Source: Chloroflexota bacterium (GTDB taxonomy: Bacteria > Chloroflexota > Anaerolineae > Caldilineales > Caldilineaceae). From it: DNA of 14,630 nt. The notes below the pieces were generated by a model, which ran no database searches, had not been told where the DNA came from, and saw only the letters and a list, made by a program, of their open reading frames with translations. The first letter of the stretch is position 1. Every line of letters starts with the position of its first letter. The translations under genes and the position numbers were made by a program. Positions 1-5,595 of this stretch are shown one piece after another. Location: assembly GCA_003451595.1 (NCBI GenBank), contig DMDA01000028.1:1-14630 (forward strand), written 5' to 3'.

Positions 1-822
1 CTGCAAGGGTTGCTCGACCAGGACCTGGAGCACGGTGGGCTGCGACTGACCGACGCCGGCTGGGCCGTACTCCGCAAGGAACAGACTGTGCGCGTGCCCG
101 CCAACATCCTGGCCGGCGCAAGCGCGACGCATCCAGCGGAGCCTGGCGCGAGCGTAACGGGGCGCGGCTACGATAGCCAGCTATTTAGCCGCCTGCGCGC
201 TTTGCGCCGCGCGCTGGCTGACGAACTGCATGTTCCAGCCTACATAATCTTTGGTGATCGCACGCTGATCGAAATGGCGACGCGACTTCCCCAGAGCATC
301 GAGGAGTTGCATGCACTCTACGGGGTCGGTGAGGCTAAGCTGCGTCAATTTGGCGAACAGTTCCTCACTTGTGTGCGCACCTATTGCCAGGAGGAAGGGA
401 TCGACCCAACGCAGCACACGGCGCAGCTGCTGCCGGTGTCAGGAAAGCGTCGCTTTGAGGAAGTTGGCGAGCTATTCGAAGCCGGGCGCAGTGTGGCCGA
501 ATTACAGGCAGCCTTTGGCGTCAAGCGCGAGACCATCATCCACAACCTGGAGCGCTACCAGCAGGCCGGTCATCAACTCGATCATCGGCGCGTGCTGGCG
601 GCGTCGGCGCTGGCGCCGGAGTTGCAACAAGGCGTGTTGCGCCGATTGTCGGCGACCGACGCCCACATGTTGGGGCCGATCTTTGAGGAGTTTGGCGGCC
701 GCGTCCCCTATGATGAGCTGCGCCTGCTACGTCTCTATCTCGATTGTCGGCGCGCACGCGATGTGCAGGCGGTGTTCGAAGCGCGCATGAATTACACGAC
801 GTCCCCGACAGCCGCGACTTAA
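1..822 (+). CDS. recQ: ATP-dependent DNA helicase RecQ, C-terminal part (5' end outside window)
   Basis: RecQ is a 3'-5' DNA helicase of recombination and repair. Only its last 273 residues are here. The frame is open from base 1 with no start, so the ATPase domains lie to the left. The first ~25 residues (ending LRLTDAGWAVL) look like the end of the RQC winged helix. About residues 58-130 form an HRDC domain, a nucleic-acid binding module, with the typical LRALRRALADELHVPAYIIF opening and a later ALYGVGEAKLRQFG segment. From about 147 to the end there is an HTH_40-type domain (EAGRSVAELQAAFGVKRETI, then a second helical half). E. coli RecQ lacks this last domain, but many other bacterial RecQ proteins have it. 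The TAA stop is at 820-822. The next gene converges on it. The domain order makes the assignment firm; UvrD/PcrA or RNase D, which can also carry HRDC, fit less well because of the preceding RQC end and following HTH. Confidence 0.9.
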   Translation: MQGLLDQDLEHGGLRLTDAGWAVLRKEQTVRVPANILAGASATHPAEPGASVTGRGYDSQLFSRLRALRRALADELHVPAYIIFGDRTLIEMATRLPQSIEELHALYGVGEAKLRQFGEQFLTCVRTYCQEEGIDPTQHTAQLLPVSGKRRFEEVGELFEAGRSVAELQAAFGVKRETIIHNLERYQQAGHQLDHRRVLAASALAPELQQGVLRRLSATDAHMLGPIFEEFGGRVPYDELRLLRLYLDCRRARDVQAVFEARMNYTTSPTAAT

Positions 823-851
823 TGATTTCTAGTTGATATTTTATGAGCGCA

Positions 852-910
852 GTGTTGCGTATTACGTGTTGCGTGAGAGATTCTGACACGTAGCACGCAA
901 CACGCAACAC
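852..910. repeat. Inverted repeat built from four copies of a 9-mer, between convergent genes
   Basis: GTGTTGCGT occurs at 852-860 and 866-874. Its reverse complement ACGCAACAC occurs at 895-903 and 902-910. The best hairpin pairs 866-875 (GTGTTGCGTG) with 894-903 (CACGCAACAC), a perfect 10-bp stem with an 18-base loop. It is extended by pairing 852-858 with 904-910. There is no T-run after it, so it is not a classical intrinsic terminator. It could still end transcripts from both sides, since recQ (+) and the Vps62-like gene (-) converge here. It could also be a copy of an interspersed palindromic repeat. Confidence 0.6.
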
Positions 911-923
911 GATGTCATCTTGC

Positions 924-2768
924 CTACGCCCGCCAGCTACGCGTCAGTTCGCGCAGGTTATCCCACAGGATGTAAAACGCCAGCGCCAGGATTGCGCCGC
1001 CAACAACCCACCAGAAGAATTCATAAAGCAGCACCAGCGCGGCGGCAATGGCGAGCGCAGTGGCAAAGCTGCCCACCACGCGCGTAAAGGTGCCGCGCAC
1101 GCTGGCTTCGATGAAGATGAAGAGCGCCAGAATCGCCACCAACCAGACAGGGAGAAAGCGCGGGTTGAAGGCGAAGAGCAGCACAAAAGCCACCAACAGC
1201 ACCGTGACGCTGATCGCTGCCCACAGCTCAGCCACCTGTCGACTGCCCACGCGGTCGAGCGCAGCGGGCGTATGAGCGCGCTGGATGTGGACGCGTAGCG
1301 GGGGACTGCCACCCGCTAACAGGTGCGCTTCGTGGCGGTCGAGACTTTCCAGCAGGGCATCTGTCGCCGTGATTTCAGCTTGCAAATCTGAAATTGCGGC
1401 GGATTGCTGCATGATCTCGCTGCGGATCTGTGTGTAGAGCGCCCGCAAATGTGCTTGGGGACGAATGGCCGTCGCCTGCACATCCAACCCGCGCAACCCG
1501 GCAGTCTTTTCTGCCACCTGGGCGCGCAGCAGGGTGCGATGATCGACGAGTTGCTGGCGCTGTCGGCGCACGAGCTCCAGGGTTGCTGCGGCTGGCGACA
1601 CCTTGTCTAGCCCAGCCCAGCCCACCGGATCGTACCAGGCGCGGCGCACCGTACCGTCGCGGTTGAACATCGGCCCGGCGGGTGCGTCTTCACCTGCAAA
1701 TGGATCCTGCGTGTATAGCCCCCACAACCCGCGATAGCCGCGCACCCAGCCCACCGTCTCGTCGATATGCATGGGCGGCGCCCATGGCTCATCTCCGCCA
1801 GGGCCGATCGCCAACCCATCGCCGCGCGCATAGTCTACAAAAGGGATCGCCAGCACCGGCTCGGCATCCTCGGTGGGCGCATCAGGCTCGCGCATCAGGC
1901 GTTTCCAGACGCGCTGCACCTGGCGCGTGGTCCGGGTGATCGGCGCCAGCGCGTTCAATTCGATCTTGGTTAGGTACTCGCCTGCGCGGAAATAGGCGGC
2001 ATGTGAACCGGCGCCAGCATAGATCACCGGGTGATCATCGACTTTTTCTACTTCGGGGTCGCGCCAATGCCGACGCAGATCGTCACCGGCGTAGTCGTGG
2101 GAGGCATAGGCGACCCACTCCGGACGCAGCTCGCCGGCGCTATCTGGCGCCAGATAGATGCTGATCATCTCCCAATCCGCCTCATGGTCGTTGGCGCCGG
2201 AGAAGCGCGAACGCCAGTTGTTGTAGAGGTAAAAGAACCAGTATTGGAGCACCGTCCAGCCACTCTCTTCGACGACGCGCCCATGATAGACATGCTGATG
2301 CCCCTGCGCCAGCAGCGTATGATAGCCCAGCGAAGCCGCCGCCGCCGCATCGCCCGGCACGCGGCCACGCACCAGCAACGCAACGCGGAATAGTCCATCC
2401 ACAACGCGCGAGAGATATCCGACGCGCACCAGGCGCCCTTTGACAATCTGGAAGTCGGCGGCGATATGCTCGCCCTCGCGTCGCTGGCGCAGGGCCTGGA
2501 CGGCCATCTCGGCTGCGCTCAACGGCTCTGTGAACTTGAGATAATACACACCGCTATTCTTATTGTCCTCAGTAAAGGTCGCCAGCGTCTCTGGGGTCAC
2601 CTGACTGGCTGGCGCCAATTCCTGCGGTGGTTCACCGGGGCGCTTGATCCAGAGGCTGCACGCGCGGATGTACGCCTCCGCATTCATCGGATAAAACTCT
2701 TCCCCATGCGTAAAGCGGATGATCGGCTCATAGCGCTGCAGCAGGTCGCGTTGTTGTTGCTCATCCAT
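924..2768 (-). CDS. Vps62-like domain protein with coiled coil and C-terminal membrane anchor
   Basis: This is a protein of 614 residues with no known enzymatic role. The N-terminal ~390 residues resemble the Vps62/DUF946-type family by eye, with LQYWFFYLYNNW, then HEADWE, then HPVIYAGAGSHAAYF and finally GLWGLYTQDPF with PAGPMF. These sit at roughly residues 174-185, 195-200, 246-260 and 347-368. Residues ~391-481 are charged and Leu/Gln-rich and probably form coiled coil. The end holds about four hydrophobic helices (~515-534, 538-556, 566-583, 586-602), so the large domain is tethered to the membrane. The start at 2768 is chosen because ATGGATGA overlaps the upstream TGA by 8 bases, a translational-coupling arrangement. 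An in-frame ATG at 2780 would add four residues; neither start has a good ribosome binding site. It is the last gene of a five-gene co-directional group. The family match is from remembered motifs only. Confidence 0.7.
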   Translation of the reverse strand: MDEQQQRDLLQRYEPIIRFTHGEEFYPMNAEAYIRACSLWIKRPGEPPQELAPASQVTPETLATFTEDNKNSGVYYLKFTEPLSAAEMAVQALRQRREGEHIAADFQIVKGRLVRVGYLSRVVDGLFRVALLVRGRVPGDAAAAASLGYHTLLAQGHQHVYHGRVVEESGWTVLQYWFFYLYNNWRSRFSGANDHEADWEMISIYLAPDSAGELRPEWVAYASHDYAGDDLRRHWRDPEVEKVDDHPVIYAGAGSHAAYFRAGEYLTKIELNALAPITRTTRQVQRVWKRLMREPDAPTEDAEPVLAIPFVDYARGDGLAIGPGGDEPWAPPMHIDETVGWVRGYRGLWGLYTQDPFAGEDAPAGPMFNRDGTVRRAWYDPVGWAGLDKVSPAAATLELVRRQRQQLVDHRTLLRAQVAEKTAGLRGLDVQATAIRPQAHLRALYTQIRSEIMQQSAAISDLQAEITATDALLESLDRHEAHLLAGGSPPLRVHIQRAHTPAALDRVGSRQVAELWAAISVTVLLVAFVLLFAFNPRFLPVWLVAILALFIFIEASVRGTFTRVVGSFATALAIAAALVLLYEFFWWVVGGAILALAFYILWDNLRELTRSWRA

Positions 2769-3270
2769 GAGGGTGCGCATCCGTTTCGTGCGCGTGAGGC
2801 GGCGAGCCGAGCAGCAGCCGTCCTTCTGGCGAGTTCATGAAGATGATGATCAGGATAGCGCCCAGCATGTAGACAAAGAGCAGCGGGCGCTCGGAGAGTA
2901 CATGGTCGCGGTCGTAAAAGTAGAGTTGCAGCGCCACGAGCAAAATTAGTGACTCGGTGAGCAAGCCAAGATGCCAGCCAATGCGTGGGCGCACCAGACA
3001 GACGACGACACAAACCAGGACAAGCGCAACAAAGGGCAAGAGCGCCAGCGCCTGCAGCATCTGCACCAGTACGTCAGCCGGCGGCTCATCGAGAATGCTC
3101 GCCATTTCCCAATCGATCGTCCAGATCAGAAACGCAGCGGTGCCCGCAAACACCGCCGCCTGCAGCAACAGTGTGCCCACTGTAATCCACCGTGACCAGC
3201 GATATTGGTGATTGCTACGACGGATGAAGCCGGGCAGCGGAATCTGTTGGGGCGTAGGCGTCTCGTTCAT
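2761..3270 (-). CDS. Small integral membrane protein with four predicted helices
   Basis: I do not recognise this 169-residue protein. It has a basic amphipathic N-terminus with IRRSNHQYRWSRW, then four hydrophobic segments at about residues 28-51, 67-93, 98-118 and 129-146. The only long loop, about 52-66, is acidic (DWEMASILDEPPAD). The tail is short and His-rich, with His159, 161, 166 and 168. The ATG at 3270 lies four bases after the TAA stop of the dehydratase gene, which supports the start. Its own stop overlaps the start of the Vps62-like gene by 8 bases. Tight coupling to a membrane-anchored Vps62-like protein suggests the two may form a membrane pair; this is inferred from gene order alone. 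Confidence 0.8.
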   Translation of the reverse strand: MNETPTPQQIPLPGFIRRSNHQYRWSRWITVGTLLLQAAVFAGTAAFLIWTIDWEMASILDEPPADVLVQMLQALALLPFVALVLVCVVVCLVRPRIGWHLGLLTESLILLVALQLYFYDRDHVLSERPLLFVYMLGAILIIIFMNSPEGRLLLGSPPHAHETDAHPHG

Positions 3271-3273
3271 GGT

Positions 3274-4233
3274 TTACCGGATGCTCAGTGCTAACTCCTC
3301 CAGCGAGGCGTTGCCGCCACTCAGAATCAGAGCGACGCGCTTGCCGGCGATTTGTCCCTTCATCTTGATCGCCGCCGCCAATGGCGCCGCGCCGGCCAGT
3401 TCCGCCAGCGTCTTGGCTTTCTCCAGGTAGAGCCGCACCGCCTCGATCATGTCGGCATCTTCCACCAGAACAAAATCATCAAGATGCTCCCACATAATCT
3501 GTTGCGGCATCATAAAGGGCGCGCCGGTTGCGAGACCGGCGGCGCGGGTGGCGATCGACGCCGTGCGCTCGCCGCGCGCCTGCCAACTTAAGTAGCCAGC
3601 CGGCGCACCCGACGCAGCTACGCCGATCACCTGGATGCGCGGGTTGATGCTCTTCGCCACCAGACACGCGCCCGCACAGCCGCTGCCGCCGCCGACCGGC
3701 GCGAAGATGACGTCGATGTCGGGCTGCATCTCCAGAATTTCCAGCGTATGGGTGGCGACGCCAGCGATCAGCAGTGGCTCATCGCCCGATGACACGAAGC
3801 GCAGCCCCTGCTCTTGCTCCAGCGTCAGACAATGGCGCTTGCTTGCCTCAAAATCGGCGCCATGAAAGACCACCTCGGCGCCATAGGCGCGCATCGCATT
3901 CACCTTGACCGGGTTGGCGCCCTCTGGCACGACGATCACCGCACGCACGCCGAACAACTGCGCTGCATAGGCCACCGATTGCCCATGATTGCCGGTCGAG
4001 GCGGTGACTACGCCGCGTGCGCGTTCCTCAGCCGCCAGGTGCGCCATGAAGTTGATGCCGCCGCGCACCTTGAACGCGCCGATCGGCTGGTAGTTTTCGT
4101 GCTTGACAAAGACGGTGGCGCCCAGCAGCACATCCAACTGTGGGTGGTGGTGCAGCGGTGTAGGCGGCAGGTAAGGCGCAATCACGCGGCGCGCCCGCAG
4201 TACATCCTGAAAAGTAGGCAGCGGTTTGGACAT
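3274..4233 (-). CDS. Threonine/serine dehydratase-like PLP enzyme (fold type II), short form
   Basis: The family removes water and ammonia from L-threonine or L-serine to give 2-oxobutyrate or pyruvate. Related members are serine racemases and hydroxyaspartate dehydratases. The 319-residue chain has the full fold type II set. Lys55 in GAFKVRGG forms the Schiff base, STGNHGQ at 79-85 binds the substrate carboxylate, GGGSG at 181-185 holds the PLP phosphate, and LSGGN at 304-308 contacts the pyridine ring. No C-terminal ACT or regulatory domain is present, so isoleucine feedback as in biosynthetic IlvA is not expected. The length fits catabolic TdcB-like or archaeal-type enzymes. The start at 4233 is preferred because AGGAA (4241-4245) sits 7 bases before it; the frame extends to a TTG at 4266 without such a site. 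It lies 47 bases after the GerW-family gene and three bases before the next gene. The enzyme class is sure, the exact substrate is not. Confidence 0.9.
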   Translation of the reverse strand: MSKPLPTFQDVLRARRVIAPYLPPTPLHHHPQLDVLLGATVFVKHENYQPIGAFKVRGGINFMAHLAAEERARGVVTASTGNHGQSVAYAAQLFGVRAVIVVPEGANPVKVNAMRAYGAEVVFHGADFEASKRHCLTLEQEQGLRFVSSGDEPLLIAGVATHTLEILEMQPDIDVIFAPVGGGSGCAGACLVAKSINPRIQVIGVAASGAPAGYLSWQARGERTASIATRAAGLATGAPFMMPQQIMWEHLDDFVLVEDADMIEAVRLYLEKAKTLAELAGAAPLAAAIKMKGQIAGKRVALILSGGNASLEELALSIR

Positions 4234-4280
4234 AGAGCAGTTCCTGTTGATGTGACGAGCCACCAATGATCAATGACGAC

Positions 4281-4706
4281 TCATTCTGCGTGCAGCTTAT
4301 TCGCCGTGCGCTTCATCTGCCGGTAGGCGATGAACATGGCGCCAAGCGCGGTGATGCCAGCAATGGCGACTTTGGTCAGGTCGAACACCGGCGTCACCCG
4401 CACGCCCTGGCTGTCAATAGCCACCACGGCAACCGGGCGCCCGACCGCATAACCGCCCCCGCCGCCCCCACCGCCGCCGCTGCCATTCTCGCCAGTGGGG
4501 TCGCCGCCCTCGCCGCCGCCAAAGCCGACGCCCATGCCCACTGTCAGCTCCGATGCTACGATCACTGTAGACTCGCCACGCGTCAGTGGCTCGCCGAAGA
4601 CGGCGTCGGTGCGCGCCACATCGAAGAGTCGCCCGATCAGCCGGCCCGCCTCATCCACGGAGCGCACGGGCAGCGCCAAGAATGGCGCGTTGTTGCCTTC
4701 ACGCAT
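4281..4706 (-). CDS. GerW/YtfJ-family protein with a glycine-rich loop and a hydrophobic C-terminal segment
   Basis: The 141-residue product resembles the GerW (YtfJ) family, known from spore germination in Bacillus but also found in lineages that do not sporulate. The N-terminal half has the FGEPLTRGESTVIVASELTVG pattern, read as FGEP (37-40), STVIVASEL and then VGMGVGFGGGEGG (56-68). A low-complexity linker follows with nine consecutive glycines (about 77-85). The second half, GRPVAVVAID then GVRVTPVFDL, is the typical strand pair. Residues ~111-128 are hydrophobic and may be a membrane anchor. The ATG at 4706 is preferred over upstream codons because GGGAAGG (4712-4718) lies 5 bases before it and because it overlaps the upstream stop as ATGCGTGA. 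The biochemical role of the family is unknown. Family recognition is fairly strong, but a sporulation role is not implied. Confidence 0.8.
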   Translation of the reverse strand: MREGNNAPFLALPVRSVDEAGRLIGRLFDVARTDAVFGEPLTRGESTVIVASELTVGMGVGFGGGEGGDPTGENGSGGGGGGGGGYAVGRPVAVVAIDSQGVRVTPVFDLTKVAIAGITALGAMFIAYRQMKRTANKLHAE

Positions 4707-4971
4707 GAGAACCTTCCCTTTGCTTGCGCCCAATCTGGGCAATCGTCGCTATCGTGAGCAGTGTCAACGCCACCTGCGCCAGCCGCGTCATGTCCACCAC
4801 AGGCTGTCGCGTCGTGTGACCACGCCGCCGGGCATGGATGGCGATCGGCGTGTTCCACACCAGGCCGCCGCCGGGCCAGCGCACCTCCACGACCAGCGAC
4901 TCGCCAGTGATGGTGTAGAAGCCGGTGATACGCGGTGCGCCGCGCTGACGGCGGATTGAGAACCATTGCAT
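4699..4971 (-). CDS. Small hypothetical protein with one C-terminal membrane helix
   Basis: I do not recognise this 90-residue protein. Its N-terminal part (MQWFSIRRQRGAPRITGFYT) is basic, followed by alternating hydrophobic residues that look like short beta strands (GESLVVEVRW, GLVWNTPIAI). A helix at about residues 63-80 (RLAQVALTLLTIATIAQI) is long enough to span the membrane, followed by a short basic tail. The ATG at 4971 is the first AUG; a TTG at 5007 would add twelve residues. No ribosome binding site precedes 4971. Its stop overlaps the GerW-family start by 8 bases, so the two proteins are probably made together. It is the first gene of the five-gene minus-strand group and is divergent from the CBS gene. 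The coding call rests on the overlap and the reading frame rather than on homology. Confidence 0.65.
   Translation of the reverse strand: MQWFSIRRQRGAPRITGFYTITGESLVVEVRWPGGGLVWNTPIAIHARRRGHTTRQPVVDMTRLAQVALTLLTIATIAQIGRKQREGSHA
4712..4718 (-). promoter_or_regulatory. Ribosome binding site GGGAAGG for the GerW-family gene
   Basis: GGGAAGG on the minus strand, 5 bases before the ATG at 4706, inside the end of the upstream coding sequence. It decides the start over the earlier in-frame codon at 4742. Confidence 0.55.
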
Positions 4972-4978
4972 AGGTGTA

Positions 4979-5007
4979 GGGATACAAGGGAATGGCGGAT
5001 TTGTCAA
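4979..5007 (-). promoter_or_regulatory. Possible sigma-70-type promoter, perhaps leaderless, for the five-gene minus-strand group
   Basis: On the minus strand a perfect TTGACA (5002-5007) is followed after 17 bases by TATCCC (4979-4984), a poor -10 element. Initiation about 7 bases beyond would fall at 4972-4971, right on the ATG at 4971. This would explain the missing Shine-Dalgarno site. The -10 mismatch keeps confidence low. Confidence 0.3.
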
Positions 5008-5032
5008 ACAGTGCGTAAAAGTAGTGTATCAG

Positions 5033-5061
5033 TTGTGAGCAGCGGCTGCGTGAAGTACAAT
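5033..5061 (+). promoter_or_regulatory. Sigma-70-type promoter of the CBS-domain gene
   Basis: TTGTGA (5033-5038) and TACAAT (5056-5061) are separated by exactly 17 bases. Both are close to the vegetative consensus. The expected start point, about 5068, gives a leader of roughly 40 bases before the ATG at 5108. Confidence 0.6.
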
Positions 5062-5092
5062 AGCGCCAGTTCTTCGTGCATTTCTTCACAAA

Positions 5093-5099
5093 AAGGAGG
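5093..5099 (+). promoter_or_regulatory. Strong ribosome binding site AAGGAGG of the CBS-domain gene
   Basis: AAGGAGG is a full complement of the anti-Shine-Dalgarno core, 8 bases before the ATG at 5108. It is the strongest site in the window and suggests high expression. Confidence 0.8.
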
Positions 5100-5107
5100 C
5101 GCTCCCC

Positions 5108-5506
5108 ATGAAAAACATGACTGTACTTGAAGCCAAACGCTTTGGCGTCACCACGTGTAAAGCGACCGCCACCTTGATGAACGCTGCGTGTATCATGCAG
5201 GAACACAACATCAGCGCGCTGGTGGTAGTCGATCCTGATGGCTTTCTGGCTGGCGTCATTACCCGCACCGACCTGGTGCGCGCCTGCTATGAACGGGATG
5301 ACTGGCAGCATCAGCACGTGCAAGCCTACATGAACGCCGATGTGGTGACGGTTCGTCTGCACGATCGATTGGAAAAGGTGATGGCGCTGCTGATCGAACG
5401 CCATATTCACCGCGTCGTCGCGGTCGAGCCGGTGGGCGACAGGCTCAAGCCGATGGGTGTGCTCTCTGCCACAGATATTGTCTACCACATGGCGAGCTGC
5501 CACTGA
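5108..5506 (+). CDS. Stand-alone CBS-domain-pair protein
   Basis: This 132-residue protein is one Bateman module made of two CBS domains, about residues 8-62 and 74-130. Each ends with the typical GV-I/L-(T/S)-x-T-D signature: GVITRTDL at 49-56 and GVLSATDI at 117-124. Both aspartates that usually contact the ribose of adenine nucleotides are present. CBS pairs usually sense AMP, ADP, ATP or S-adenosylmethionine and pass the signal to a partner; here no effector domain is attached and the partner cannot be read from the sequence. The gene is monocistronic, with its own good promoter and a very strong ribosome binding site. It is transcribed away from the five-gene group and towards the hydrogenase-like operon. 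A link to either neighbour is possible but is only positional. Confidence 0.9.
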   Translation: MKNMTVLEAKRFGVTTCKATATLMNAACIMQEHNISALVVVDPDGFLAGVITRTDLVRACYERDDWQHQHVQAYMNADVVTVRLHDRLEKVMALLIERHIHRVVAVEPVGDRLKPMGVLSATDIVYHMASCH

Positions 5507-5556
5507 CAGACGTTAGTCCGGTGCGTAGGGAGCGAGCAAGCATAACCATACAGTCA

Positions 5557-5590
5557 TGGCTGGCCCAGTTAGCTATTTCCAGGCCAGCCA
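5557..5590. terminator. Hairpin between convergent genes, possible bidirectional terminator
   Basis: TGGCTGGCC (5557-5565) and GGCCAGCCA (5582-5590) form a perfect 9-bp stem with a 16-base loop. It lies between the stop of the CBS gene (+) and the stop of the hyfG-like gene (-). No U-tract follows on either strand, so a factor-dependent or purely structural 3' end is as likely as a classical terminator. Confidence 0.5.
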
Positions 5591-5595
5591 CACTC

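Noticed and set aside
852..910. CRISPR array
   Set aside because: The 9-mers are inverted, too short and too close together; there are no regular spacers and no cas genes.
4637..5503. Minus-strand open frame opposite the CBS gene and spanning the divergent promoter region
   Set aside because: It overlaps three better-supported features, including the CBS gene with its promoter and ribosome binding site.
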